From Candidatus Sulfotelmatobacter sp. (GTDB lineage: Bacteria > Acidobacteriota > Terriglobia > Terriglobales > Acidobacteriaceae), in assembly GCA_030038255.1 (NCBI GenBank), contig JASHPH010000323.1, forward strand, positions 47,414 to 111,413: a stretch of DNA of 64,000 nt. Reading direction: 5' to 3'. Every line of letters begins with the position of its first letter. The first letter of the stretch is position 1. A program made the translations under genes and the position numbers. The notes under the pieces were generated by a model that saw only the letters and a program-made list of their open reading frames with translations, did no database searches and was not told the DNA's origin. Below, one piece after another: positions 29,283 to 39,601 of this stretch.

Positions 29283-31019
29283 GTGGATCTCTACAGCGTT
29301 GTTCAATACTTGCTGTTCGTCGTCATCGTTACCGTCCTGGTGAAACCTCTGGGCGGATACATGGAAAGGGTCTTCGCCCGAAGGCCGACTCTTCTGGATC
29401 GCATCTGCCTCCCGATGGAGCGGATGATCTACCGCGTTACGGCGGTCGATCCTGACGCGGAGATGACAGCCAAGGAATACGCCATTTGCTTTGTATTCTT
29501 TGGTCTTGCGGGAACGGTTGTGCTGTATGCAATCCTTCGCATGCAGCGGTTCCTTCCCTGGTTCTACCCGCAATACCAGATCACGCCGTTAACCCCGGAT
29601 CTTTCACTGAATACCGCGATCAGTTTCTCGACAACCACCACCTGGCAGGCCTATGCGGGCGAGAACACTATGACCTATTTCAGCCAGATGGCGGGACTCT
29701 GCGCCCAAAATTTTCTGGCGGGCGCCGCGGGACTCGCGGTTGGCATTGCTTTCATCCGCGGCATGGCACGGCAGTTATCGGGCGCGCTCGGCAACTTTTG
29801 GGTGGACCTGACACGGTCTTTGCTCTGGGTGCTAGTGCCGGGAGCCTTGCTCGGAGCCAGCCTCCTTCTGTGGCAGGGGGTGCCCATGAATTTCCATCCG
29901 TACACGGTAGCCCACACAATCGAGGGAGGCAAACAGGTGATTCCGCAGGGGCCGGTCGCGGCTCTGGAGATCATCAAGAATCTGGGCACCAACGGCGGCG
30001 GTTTTTTCAACGCGAATGGAGCGCATCCTTATGAGAATCCCACGCCACTTACAAATTTCCTGGAGATGGCGGCCATTGTTTTGTTGCCTGCGGCCTTGAC
30101 GAATACTTTCGGCAGGATGGTTCGCCAGCCGCGACAGGGATGGATTCTCTACTGGGTCATGGTCTTCTTCCTCTGCTCCGGGCTTCTGTTCGTGCATCGT
30201 TTCGAAAAGCGAAACTTTGCGCAGAGGGATTTCAAAGAAGCAGTTTCTGCGCCCGGCGACACCAATGTCCGCCTCGACTCGGCCGGCAATATGGAGGGCA
30301 AGGAAGTGCGGTTCGGCGTCGGCGGCTCCACGCTGACTGCGGTCGTGACCTCGAACACAGCCACCGGATCCAATAACGCCATGCACGACAGCTTTACGTC
30401 GCTGGGTGGCATGGTGCTCCTGGTGAACATGCTTCTCGGAGAACTCGTGTTCGGAGGGCTGGGTACGGGTCTCTACAGCATGGTGATGGCTACAGCAATC
30501 GCGGTCTTTCTTGCCGGACTGATGGTCGGACGCACGCCGGAGTATCTGGGCAAGAAGATCGGAGCGGCCGAGAACAAGATGATCATGCTTTACGCCTTAG
30601 CCGCGCCGCTGTTGATTTTGCCGCTCACAGCGGTTGCCGTGAGCACCAGGCTTGGACTAGCCGGCCTGACAACCAACGGCGGCCCTCACGGCTTCACGGA
30701 GATTTTGTTCGCCTACACGACTTGCTTCGCCAATAACGGTCAGAGTTTTTCCGGATTGAGCGCGAGCACGGTGTTTTACAACCTCAGCACCGCCTTGGCG
30801 ATGATGGTGGGCAGGTTTGGCCTAGCCATACCCGCGCTGGCTTTGGCCGGCTTGTTTGCCCGACAGAGAAATTCGCCGGCCACGTCCGGAACTCTGCCCA
30901 CCGATTCTCTGCCCTTCGGCGTTTTTCTCGGCACTTGCGTAGTCACGATGGTGGCGCTGAGCTATCTCCCGGCGCTGGCACTTGGTCCAGTTCTGGAACG
31001 GCTGCTGTTTGGAAGGTGA
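29283..31019 (+). CDS. kdpA: potassium-transporting ATPase subunit KdpA
   Basis: FSTTTTWQAYAGENTMTYFSQM; NLGTNGGGFFNANGAHPYENPTPLTNF; full length to C-terminus. Confidence 0.95.
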   Translation: MDLYSVVQYLLFVVIVTVLVKPLGGYMERVFARRPTLLDRICLPMERMIYRVTAVDPDAEMTAKEYAICFVFFGLAGTVVLYAILRMQRFLPWFYPQYQITPLTPDLSLNTAISFSTTTTWQAYAGENTMTYFSQMAGLCAQNFLAGAAGLAVGIAFIRGMARQLSGALGNFWVDLTRSLLWVLVPGALLGASLLLWQGVPMNFHPYTVAHTIEGGKQVIPQGPVAALEIIKNLGTNGGGFFNANGAHPYENPTPLTNFLEMAAIVLLPAALTNTFGRMVRQPRQGWILYWVMVFFLCSGLLFVHRFEKRNFAQRDFKEAVSAPGDTNVRLDSAGNMEGKEVRFGVGGSTLTAVVTSNTATGSNNAMHDSFTSLGGMVLLVNMLLGELVFGGLGTGLYSMVMATAIAVFLAGLMVGRTPEYLGKKIGAAENKMIMLYALAAPLLILPLTAVAVSTRLGLAGLTTNGGPHGFTEILFAYTTCFANNGQSFSGLSASTVFYNLSTALAMMVGRFGLAIPALALAGLFARQRNSPATSGTLPTDSLPFGVFLGTCVVTMVALSYLPALALGPVLERLLFGR

Positions 31020-31143
31020 GGGAGCTGAGACGTCGCGGCAGCACCTTGGCTGGACAATTCAGGTGACGATCTTCAAGGGAACCCGGTCCGCCGCGCTTGC
31101 GTAAATCATCAGGGTGGAGGTGTGCCCAAGGAGGTCCGCTAAT

Positions 31144-31737
31144 ATGAGAGCTGCACCGTTTGCCCTGTTAATCCTCAGCGCTGCGTTGGTCTCGGCCCAG
31201 GACGCCAGGATCGTGGAGGTTGGAAAGAGCCCCGTGGAAGCAAAAGTCACGTCCGGCAGCCTGCTGCGCATGAATCTTTGCTCCAGCGGCATCGACGTCA
31301 TCGACCGCGACGAAAATGTACTCCGCGTCTCCTACCACGCGGATCGCGACGATGCGCAACATGACGTGAGGGTCCGGATCCAGATTTCCGGCGATCGAGC
31401 CGACCTCAGAGTCAGCGGCTGCCCCCGAAACAACTTCCGCGTGACGATCGAAGTGCCGAAGAATTCCGGTCTTTATGTGCGCATGTTTGCCGGCGAGCTG
31501 AATGTGCGGAACGTTACGGGCGACAAGAACGTGGAGCTGGATTTTGGCCAGCTCACCATGGACCTTGGCAATCCTGATCAGTATGCCCACGTGGGCGCGT
31601 CGGTAAACAGCGGGGAAGTGAACGCCATAGCCTTCAACGTATCGAAAGGCGGACTCTTCCGTTCCTTTTCTCGAAGCGGTCCGGGCAAATACCGCGTGCA
31701 CGCACACGTCGGAGCAGGAGAAGTGGATCTTCGTTAG
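31144..31737 (+). CDS. secreted hypothetical protein
   Basis: MRAAPFALLILSAALVSAQ signal peptide; beta-rich repeats GELNVRNVTGDKNVELDFGQL. Confidence 0.6.
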   Translation: MRAAPFALLILSAALVSAQDARIVEVGKSPVEAKVTSGSLLRMNLCSSGIDVIDRDENVLRVSYHADRDDAQHDVRVRIQISGDRADLRVSGCPRNNFRVTIEVPKNSGLYVRMFAGELNVRNVTGDKNVELDFGQLTMDLGNPDQYAHVGASVNSGEVNAIAFNVSKGGLFRSFSRSGPGKYRVHAHVGAGEVDLR

Positions 31738-31749
31738 AAAGGGTCAGCG

Positions 31750-32292
31750 TCAGGACTGGCCTGCATTCGGGCTTTCTGCTGAAGAACTGTCGGAGGGAAG
31801 GTCCTTGCCGTGGAGCTTGCTGAACAGGATCTCGAGCACCAGCAACGCCGCCCCGATTACGATCGAGCTGTCGGCGAGATTGAAGACTGGCCACTGGTAC
31901 CGCTTCACGTAGAAGAGCAGGAAATCCACCACCTTGCCGCTGGCCACGCGATCCCACAAATTTCCCCCCGCGCCGCCGAGTATCAACGACAGGGCAACGC
32001 CGGTCATCGTCAGAGGCCGGGATTGTTTCCACAGCAGCACGATCACGATTGCCATCGCGATGACGGAAAAGCCGATCAGAAGGCCCGTCTTCCAATGCGT
32101 CGGCGACTCGGCGAACAGGCTGAAGGCGGCACCGGTATTTTCCGTGTGCGTGAGGCGGAAAAATCCCGGGATGATCTGAATGTGTGCATACAAGGCGATG
32201 CGCGTCGCCGCCAGATGTTTTGTCCAGCGATCCAGAGCTACGACCAGCGCTGCGAGCAGGAAATGAACGGCACGGGCAGAATTCTTCGTCAT
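31750..32292 (-). CDS. lspA: signal peptidase II
   Basis: VALDRWTKHLA; FFRLTHTENTGAAFSLF; ALSLILGGAGGNLWDRVASGKVVDFLLFYV. Confidence 0.93.
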   Translation of the reverse strand: MTKNSARAVHFLLAALVVALDRWTKHLAATRIALYAHIQIIPGFFRLTHTENTGAAFSLFAESPTHWKTGLLIGFSVIAMAIVIVLLWKQSRPLTMTGVALSLILGGAGGNLWDRVASGKVVDFLLFYVKRYQWPVFNLADSSIVIGAALLVLEILFSKLHGKDLPSDSSSAESPNAGQS

Positions 32293-35200
32293 CAGCGCTG
32301 CGCTTCCAGTTCCTTCAGGACCGCGCTGCAACGCTCGCAGACGGTGGGGTAAATCTTGTCTTCGCCGACGTGCGGAGAGTAGTTCCAGCAGCGCTCGCAC
32401 TTCGTGCCGTCGGCCTTCTTCACTTCGATGTGCACACCGCCGGTGCCGTTGCCGGAGCCTTGGGCGAGCGTGACGGAGGAAACGATGAACAGATAGCGAA
32501 GCTGCTGTTCGTATTTCTTTAGGACCTTCCACATATCCCCTTCGGCTCTGAGGATGACCTGAGCTTCAAGGCCGGTCCCAATACGCTTATTGTTACGTTC
32601 GGCCTCCAGCGACATGAGGACTTTCGATCGGACTCGGCGAAGCGCGTCCCATTCCGCGTCAAGCGATGTGCCTGCCTGGTCCAGCTTAGAGGCCACCTGG
32701 CATTCAGCGGGGCTCAACGGCTTCATGAACTCAGAAAGGTGAACGCTTGCAGGACGATCCGCCAGCTCGGGGAGGTACTGCCACACCTCTTCCGCCGTGA
32801 AGCTCATGACAGGTGCCACAGCTCGGACCAGAGCTTCGCCGATCCTCCATACCGCACTCTGTGCGCTCCGCCTCGCCCGAGATTTTGCTGCGAACGTATA
32901 GAGCCGGTCCTTAAGTACATCAAAGTAAAAGGCGCTCAAATCCACAATGCAGAAGTTGCTGACCCGCTGATATATCCTGTGGAAGAGAAAGGCGTCATAT
33001 TCCCTTACCACTTCGTTTACAAAAGCCTGTGTGAGGTAAAGTGCGTACCGATCAATGGGCTCCATTTGCTCGAACGGTACGGCATCTGTCTGCGGATCGA
33101 AATCGTACAGATTGCTCAGGATATAGCGGAACGTGTTGCGAATCTTCTTGTAATTTTCGCCCACGCGTTGCATAAGCGCTTCGGAGCCGACGACGTCTTC
33201 GCGAAAGTCGACGGACGCGACCCACAGCCGCACGATCTCTCCGCCCAGACGGTCGGAGATGTCCACGGGATCGACGTCGTTGCCACGCGACTTCGACATG
33301 GCCTGCCCTGTTTCGTCGAGTGTCCAGCCGGGCGTGACCACACCTTTGTAGGGCGGCGTGCCGCGCACGCCCATGGCGCAGAGCAGGGAAGACTGAAACC
33401 AGCCGCGGTACTGGTCGCCGCCTTCGAGATAGAGATCGGACGGCCAGGGGTAATCCCGTTCGCCGACAGTCTTGTCTTCTGCAATCAGGGCCAAATAGCT
33501 GGCGCCGGATTCGAGCCACACGTCAAAAATGTCGGTTTCCTTCTCCAACTTCGTGCTGCCACAGTGCGGGCACTTTGTTCCGGCAGGAAGTATGCCATCG
33601 GACTCAGAAGTAAACCACGCGTCCGCGCCGGACTTCGCAAATAACTCGACAACTTTGCGGTTGATGGCAGGATCGTTGAGCGGCTCGCCGCACGATTCGC
33701 ACAGGAATACGGCGATGGGCACTCCCCAAACGCGCTGCCGCGAGATGCACCAGTCGGGGCGGGTTGCGATCATGTTTTTCAGGCGCTCATAGCCCCAGGC
33801 TGGATCCCAACTCACCTTCGGCGGTTGGATTTCTTCTAGCGTTCGCGCGCGTAACGTATTTCTGTCTTCTTGCTGCAGGGCGGCATCTATTTCCCGCGTT
33901 ATTTGGGCGACCTCTACGTCGAGCTGACTGATTCGGCGGAGAATTTCTGGAATGTGATCTTCGGGGTTCGAAATGCCTTTGGGTAGGCACTGCAGCTCGT
34001 TGTCACGTTTGGTCTCCCAAGCCTGGAGTTCGCGATTTCTTTGGTCCCGCATTTGCTGCAAGCCTAACAAGTCGTTGGCAGCTGAGGCCCCAGGCATGTG
34101 GGCACTCATCGAGATAAACCACTGCTTGGTGGCGCGGAAGATGACAGGATTGTGGCAGCGCCAGCAGTGCGGATAAGAGTGTTCGGTTTTTTCGGAGTGC
34201 AACAGCGCGCCGCGCGACTTCAGCAGATCGATGATCGGCTGGTTCGCGTCCCACACGCGCTTGCCCTCGTATTCGGGCAGACCGTTGCGCAAAATGCCTT
34301 TCTCATCGACATTGCTGGTCGCATCGAGGCCATATTTCACGCCGGTGGCGAAGTCTTCGGCGCCGTGCGACGGGGCGGTGTGTACCACGCCCGTACCGGT
34401 GTCCATAGTGACGTAGTCGGCGAGCACGCCGAGAATCTTGCGGTCAAGGAACGGGTGCTGGAAGTTCAGCCGTTCCAGCTTGCGGCCGGGAAAGTGCGCG
34501 AGTTCGCGCGGGGTGCCGAGATTACACTTCGCGGCCACGTCCGCGGCAAGTTTCGACGCAACGATGTAGACATCTCCGCCCGATTCGAGCGCGACGTACT
34601 CTTCATCCGGATGAAACGCCACAGCCATCGACGCCGGCAGCGTCCACGGAGTTGTGGTCCAGATGATGGTTGAAACTTTCTTTCCGGCCAACGCTGGATC
34701 AATCTTGGCGGGATCATCTGCCAGTCCGTATTTCACCCAAACCGTCGGGCTAGTGTGATTCTCATATTCGACTTCTGCCTCGGCCAGCGCAGTCTCATCG
34801 TGCATGCACCAGTAAACGGCGCGCAGTCCCTTGTAGACGAAGCCGTTCTCGTAGAACGAATAAAACGTCGAGAGCACCACCGACTCGTATTGCGGAGTCA
34901 TGGTGGCGTAGGGCCGGTCGAAGCGTCCGAAGACGCCGATGCGCTTGAACTGGGTGCGCTGCAGGTCGAGAAACTTCTGCGCGTACTTGCGGCAGGCGGC
35001 GCGCACGTCGGTTGGCTTCATCTGCAGCTTCTTGCCGCCGAGTTCCTTGTCGACCTTGATCTCGATCGGCAGGCCGTGGCAGTCCCAGCCGGGCACATAA
35101 GGCGCGTCAAATCCGGACATGGTCTTGGATTTGACGATGAAATCTTTGAGGCACTTGTTCAATGCCGTGCCCAGGTGGATCGGGCCGCTAGTGTAGGGAG

Positions 35201-35372
35201 GGCCGTCGTGCAGTACGTAAAGCGGGGCACCCTTCCGCGCCTCGCGGATGCGCTCGTAGAGCCCCATCTGCTCCCAGCGGGCCAGCATTTTTGGCTCATT
35301 CTCGGGCAGGTTGGCCTTCATGGGGAAGGCGGTTTTCGGCAGATTAATCGTTTCCTTCAGCTCGAACGGCAC
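32292..35372 (-). CDS. ileS: isoleucyl-tRNA synthetase, with about 77-residue insertion
   Basis: YVLHDGPPYTSGPIHLGTALNK; GWDCHGLPIE; KSRGNDVDP; C-terminal CERCWNYSPHVGEDKIYPTVCERC; GTG start. Confidence 0.96.
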   Translation of the reverse strand: MPFELKETINLPKTAFPMKANLPENEPKMLARWEQMGLYERIREARKGAPLYVLHDGPPYTSGPIHLGTALNKCLKDFIVKSKTMSGFDAPYVPGWDCHGLPIEIKVDKELGGKKLQMKPTDVRAACRKYAQKFLDLQRTQFKRIGVFGRFDRPYATMTPQYESVVLSTFYSFYENGFVYKGLRAVYWCMHDETALAEAEVEYENHTSPTVWVKYGLADDPAKIDPALAGKKVSTIIWTTTPWTLPASMAVAFHPDEEYVALESGGDVYIVASKLAADVAAKCNLGTPRELAHFPGRKLERLNFQHPFLDRKILGVLADYVTMDTGTGVVHTAPSHGAEDFATGVKYGLDATSNVDEKGILRNGLPEYEGKRVWDANQPIIDLLKSRGALLHSEKTEHSYPHCWRCHNPVIFRATKQWFISMSAHMPGASAANDLLGLQQMRDQRNRELQAWETKRDNELQCLPKGISNPEDHIPEILRRISQLDVEVAQITREIDAALQQEDRNTLRARTLEEIQPPKVSWDPAWGYERLKNMIATRPDWCISRQRVWGVPIAVFLCESCGEPLNDPAINRKVVELFAKSGADAWFTSESDGILPAGTKCPHCGSTKLEKETDIFDVWLESGASYLALIAEDKTVGERDYPWPSDLYLEGGDQYRGWFQSSLLCAMGVRGTPPYKGVVTPGWTLDETGQAMSKSRGNDVDPVDISDRLGGEIVRLWVASVDFREDVVGSEALMQRVGENYKKIRNTFRYILSNLYDFDPQTDAVPFEQMEPIDRYALYLTQAFVNEVVREYDAFLFHRIYQRVSNFCIVDLSAFYFDVLKDRLYTFAAKSRARRSAQSAVWRIGEALVRAVAPVMSFTAEEVWQYLPELADRPASVHLSEFMKPLSPAECQVASKLDQAGTSLDAEWDALRRVRSKVLMSLEAERNNKRIGTGLEAQVILRAEGDMWKVLKKYEQQLRYLFIVSSVTLAQGSGNGTGGVHIEVKKADGTKCERCWNYSPHVGEDKIYPTVCERCSAVLKELEAQR

Positions 35373-35469
35373 TCAGTCGTGTCTCCCAAATGATTGAATC
35401 TTTTCATTATAGGGAGCCGAGGGAGGGAACGTCTATGCACAGGCCGACACCGGCTTGTATGCTCGCAGT

Positions 35470-35889
35470 ATGCTTCCAGAATCGTTTGATGGAATCGAAC
35501 CCACTCTGGTGACGCCTCCACAACTGGCCGGGATTCTTGAGGAACTTTCCCGCCGCGAGCCGATCTTTCATCGCCCAGAACTGGGCACGACGCGCGCCGA
35601 CTTCAAGAAAATGACAGTGGACGACTTCTGGGAGGTTGGGGCCTCCGGCCGACGATATGCGCGGTCCACCGTGCTGGGAGCGTTGGAGAAGCGTTATGCC
35701 ACGCCCCACGAAGACGTTTGGGAGACCACGGGTTTTCATTGCCGAGAGCTTGCCACCGATGTTTACCTTTTGACGTACACCCTGCTGCAAGACCACAAGC
35801 GGCGAACCCGGCGCGCGACCATCTGGCAGCGAACTGCAGAGGGATGGAAGATTATCTACCACCAGGGGACCATCGTTCAGGACGAGTGA
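35470..35889 (+). CDS. DUF4440/NTF2-like protein
   Basis: MLPESFDGIEP...LATDVYLLTYTLLQDHKRRTRRATIWQRTAEGWKIIYHQGT. Confidence 0.75.
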   Translation: MLPESFDGIEPTLVTPPQLAGILEELSRREPIFHRPELGTTRADFKKMTVDDFWEVGASGRRYARSTVLGALEKRYATPHEDVWETTGFHCRELATDVYLLTYTLLQDHKRRTRRATIWQRTAEGWKIIYHQGTIVQDE

Positions 35890-36231
35890 AGACGAGTGAA
35901 AAAGACTGGAAGAATGGTGGAAAAAGGGATTCGACAACCGGCGTGACGTTCTGGCGCCGTTGGGCGGCAACGGGTAGGACATGTCTTTCCGACTACCAGC
36001 GGGCACATGGAAATGCACTGTCGGAAACGACAGGTACGAGTTACAATTTGAATAAGCAGTGGTTGAGCCACCCCGGTCTGCCAAAAGGGCCTTTCAGGAG
36101 CTGCAATTTAGCACAGACCGAGGCAGCCCGATGCAACTTGCGGGCGCTGGCGTTCATCTGTGTAAAGAGGGGATTCCACGCAAGTTAGGCGGACTCCCAA
36201 CGAGTCGTGAGGGGTATTTCAGACCGGAAAT

Positions 36232-37227
36232 ATGGGATCCGCACAGGTTAATCCGAACGTAGCTGGCCAGGAGCCAGAACTGCACCTCTGCCTCGGCTCG
36301 CAGACTTTTGAAGAGCCACTGTGGAAGTCCCTTTTTCACGAACTCGACGACTTTTTCTTTCCCAAGAAGCTTCCTCCTCTCAAGCTGGAATCGAAGCCAA
36401 TACCGGTCAAAAGCATCTGGAGTCCTTACAACTGGTACGGGATGCTGGCCTCTACGGGCTTCCACGTCTTCATTCTTCCCGCCATCGCGATACTCGTAAT
36501 TGTCATCATTGGTCGGCACGTTGTGGCTGCAACACCGGAGCCGAAAGTGACCGTTACGCTCATCGATCCCGGCGATATACCTGCTCTTAAGCCGTCCAAG
36601 ACTCAGGTTGGCGGCGGAGGCGGGGGCGGCGATCGCGACGTCCTGCAGGCCAGCAAGGGACGGCTGCCGAAGTTCTCTATGCAACAGATCGCTCCTCCAG
36701 CAGCGGTGATTCGCAATCTGAATCCCAAGCTGCCTGTGGAGCCTACGATCGTGATTCCGCCGCAGGTTCAGCTGGCTTCGAATAACATGCCGAATCTCGG
36801 CGATCCCATGGCAGGATCGGTCCTGCCCTCCAACGGAACCGGCTCAGGCGGCGGAATCGGTTCTGGCAGCGGCGGCGGCATCGGGTCGGGCAAGGGACCG
36901 GGGTTTGGCCCGGGCGAGGGCGGCGGCGTGGGCGGAGGGGTCTTCCGTATCGGCGCAGGAGTTTCGCCGCCGCGGGCGATTTACTCGCCGGAGCCAGAAT
37001 TCTCCGAAGAAGCTCGCAAGGCCAAGTATCAAGGGGTGTGCACTCTAGGCTTGATTGTAGGAATTGACGGTCTTCCCAGAGATATTCACGTGCTGAACAG
37101 TCTAGGCATGGGGCTCGATGAGCAGGCAATAAAAGCCGTGAAGAATTGGAGATTTGAACCCGCTATTAAAGACGGTCGCCCCGTGGCGGTCATGATTGCT
37201 ATCGAAGTCGACTTCCACCTCTACTGA
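36232..37227 (+). CDS. TonB family protein / energy transducer
   Basis: One TM helix, Gly-rich linker, C-terminal SPEPEFSEEARKAKYQGVCTLGLIVGIDGLPRDIHVLNSLGMGLDEQAIKAVKNWRFEPA. Confidence 0.88.
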   Translation: MGSAQVNPNVAGQEPELHLCLGSQTFEEPLWKSLFHELDDFFFPKKLPPLKLESKPIPVKSIWSPYNWYGMLASTGFHVFILPAIAILVIVIIGRHVVAATPEPKVTVTLIDPGDIPALKPSKTQVGGGGGGGDRDVLQASKGRLPKFSMQQIAPPAAVIRNLNPKLPVEPTIVIPPQVQLASNNMPNLGDPMAGSVLPSNGTGSGGGIGSGSGGGIGSGKGPGFGPGEGGGVGGGVFRIGAGVSPPRAIYSPEPEFSEEARKAKYQGVCTLGLIVGIDGLPRDIHVLNSLGMGLDEQAIKAVKNWRFEPAIKDGRPVAVMIAIEVDFHLY

Positions 37228-37419
37228 GGCCGCTTCTACGAGGCCGGAACGCCCCTGTCGCGAACTTATTCCCTCCTTAGAACTGCAAAGTGTCCGAGCT
37301 TTCTTTCGCGAAATCCCAGGTGGAGAATTTGATTTCGGCCGGTGTACTGAGGACACAGTAATTGTGGACGGCTGCGGGGCGCTATGCGAGTCTTGTGCGG
37401 GAAACTATTCCTTCAGATC

Positions 37420-38247
37420 CTATTCCTTCAGATCAACGTGAAGAACGTCGGCAATCTCGTGTCCCAAGAATCGTTGTCCCAGCCGCCGGAATTTCTCGAC
37501 CGAATCGGTCGCGAAGAACTTCAACCGGGCGACCGCGCGACGCTCATCTTTGGGGTTGCCCGCCGGCGGCAAAAGCTCCTGAAGATGGCCGGCCACGGTT
37601 CGCGCTGTCGATTCGGCGGAATCCACGATATTGACATGGCTCGGTGCAACACGATGAAGCAGAGGCTTCAGCAACGGATAGTGCGTGCAGCCAAGTACCA
37701 GAACGTCGGCGTCAGCGAAGCCATCGGCGAAGGCCTCGCCAAGATAGATGCGCGCGACCTGCTCGGTCACGCCATGCTCGACCCATCCTTCTTCGACCAG
37801 CGGAACCAGCAGCGGACAGGCCTTCTCCCGTGCCTCTAGGCCGCGCATTTCGAGCGCCTTGCGATAGGCGTGGCTGCTGATCGTAGCCTCGGTCCCGATG
37901 ACGACAATTTTCCGGTTTTTCGTGGCCGCGGCAGCCGTTTCCGCGCCCGGTTCAACGACGCCAACGACGGGCACATGCGCGGCTTGTGTGATGCGGTCGA
38001 GGGCCAGCGCCGTGGCCGTGTTGCAGGCGATAACGAGCAACTGGGCTCCGTGGGATTCGAGATAGTGTGCCGCCTCGACGGCATATCGAGCCACGGTGTC
38101 GACGGATTTCGAACCGTAGGGCAGGCGCGCGGTATCGCCGAAATAGGCATAGTCGGCGTCAGGGATGACTTCAAGTAAAGCTTTAAGAACGGTGAGGCCA
38201 CCGAAACCGGAATCGAATACACCGATGATGGGACGACGAGCAGTCAT
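37420..38247 (-). CDS. murI: glutamate racemase
   Basis: RRPIIGVFDSGFGGLTVLKAL; LVIACNTATALAL; VLGCTHYPLLKPLL. Confidence 0.95.
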   Translation of the reverse strand: MTARRPIIGVFDSGFGGLTVLKALLEVIPDADYAYFGDTARLPYGSKSVDTVARYAVEAAHYLESHGAQLLVIACNTATALALDRITQAAHVPVVGVVEPGAETAAAATKNRKIVVIGTEATISSHAYRKALEMRGLEAREKACPLLVPLVEEGWVEHGVTEQVARIYLGEAFADGFADADVLVLGCTHYPLLKPLLHRVAPSHVNIVDSAESTARTVAGHLQELLPPAGNPKDERRAVARLKFFATDSVEKFRRLGQRFLGHEIADVLHVDLKE

Positions 38248-38346
38248 TGATCGGATTGCGCTTCATGATAGCAGCGGGCAACGAATCGGACGGTGATCAG
38301 GATTGTTCGGCCTGGATTGGTTGGCGTAGATTCTCCGCGTCGCGGT

Positions 38347-39600
38347 CTACGCCTTGGGATGGGTTCTTGCCACTCCGGAGGCAACGCCCAGGACTTCTGC
38401 CGTCCGTCCGCAGCAGGGACCCGGCGGAATCGGCGCGCCGTGCGGGCAGGTGCGCGGATGGCCGAGGAATGTGCAAATCTTATCCGTCGCTTCGGGCGAG
38501 AGAATGTGCTCGAACTTGCAGGCCTGCTGCTCGATTTCGGTCTCGCTGTCCATTGCTAGGCTGTCGGTGAAGAGGCGCTCGGCCAGCCGGTGCCGGCGAA
38601 TGATGCTGCCGGCGCGTTCGCGGCCGCGCGGCGTCAGTTCCACGATCATCGTGCCATCGCCCACCGAGGCCGACACGGGCTTCAGCGCGTCGTGGCAGGG
38701 ATTCACGAACGGTTTGTGATCATGCGCTTCTGGCGGATGCGGTGCCGACCTCACCAGTTCCAGTTCGATCATCTTTTCTATCGCCAGGCTTACGGGCAGT
38801 GCGCCGTGCACTTCCATGCGCTCGACCTCAGCGATTTCGCCATGCTCGGCGAGCACCCAGAGTTCTTCGAGCACTTCGTCCAGTTGCTCTTCGTCGGCCA
38901 TGGAGAACACTTCCTGCGCCGCAATTTTTCCGTGGTGCAGCTCAATGCGCCGGTCGGCCAGCCGCGCGACCACCGGGTCATGCGTGACCATCACGATGGT
39001 GCGTCCCTGCTGGTGAAATTCGCGGAGCAACCGCAGCACGATTTCTTCGTTCTGCGCGTCGAGATTGCCTGTCGGTTCGTCGGCCAGGATGATGCGCGGA
39101 TCGTTGATCAGCGCGCGCGCAATGCACACACGCTGCTGCTCGCCTCCTGAAAGCTGCGACGGAAGATGATGGGCGCGGTCGCCCAGTCCGACGCGCGCTA
39201 AAGCGTCGATCGCTTCCTTTTCGTCGGTCATGCTGTGAAAGTACTGCGCCAGCATGACGTTTTCGACCGCGGTGAGGAAGGGAATCAGGTGGAATTGCTG
39301 GAAGATAAACCCGATTTTTTCGGCGCGCACACGATTCAATTCGGCGGAGGAGATTCCGGCCACATTTTGCCCGTCGAGCCAAATCTCGCCGGAGGTGGGC
39401 CGGTCCAGGCAGCCGATCAGATTGACCAGCGTCGATTTTCCCGACCCTGACGGCCCCATGATCGACAACCATTCGCCAGGCGTCACATGCAGAGAAATGT
39501 GGTCGAGCGCATGGATGGCGCCGTTGTCTTTATCTTTGCCCAAGCCGTTTCCCGCTTCCTTGGCAGGGTAGAGCTTGGTGACATCCTTGATCTGAATCAT
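38347..39600 (-). CDS. ABC transporter ATPase fused to C-terminal DtxR-like metal-dependent repressor
   Basis: [38 protein letters not shown]; from M at 38901 wHTH then [65 protein letters not shown]. Confidence 0.9.
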   Translation of the reverse strand: MIQIKDVTKLYPAKEAGNGLGKDKDNGAIHALDHISLHVTPGEWLSIMGPSGSGKSTLVNLIGCLDRPTSGEIWLDGQNVAGISSAELNRVRAEKIGFIFQQFHLIPFLTAVENVMLAQYFHSMTDEKEAIDALARVGLGDRAHHLPSQLSGGEQQRVCIARALINDPRIILADEPTGNLDAQNEEIVLRLLREFHQQGRTIVMVTHDPVVARLADRRIELHHGKIAAQEVFSMADEEQLDEVLEELWVLAEHGEIAEVERMEVHGALPVSLAIEKMIELELVRSAPHPPEAHDHKPFVNPCHDALKPVSASVGDGTMIVELTPRGRERAGSIIRRHRLAERLFTDSLAMDSETEIEQQACKFEHILSPEATDKICTFLGHPRTCPHGAPIPPGPCCGRTAEVLGVASGVARTHPKA

Positions 39601-39601
39601 T

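Noticed and set aside
35881-35900. Tandem 'gacgagtgaa gacgagtgaa' at the end of the DUF4440-like gene
   Set aside because: Short duplication around the stop codon with no further copies; likely slippage, not a functional repeat.
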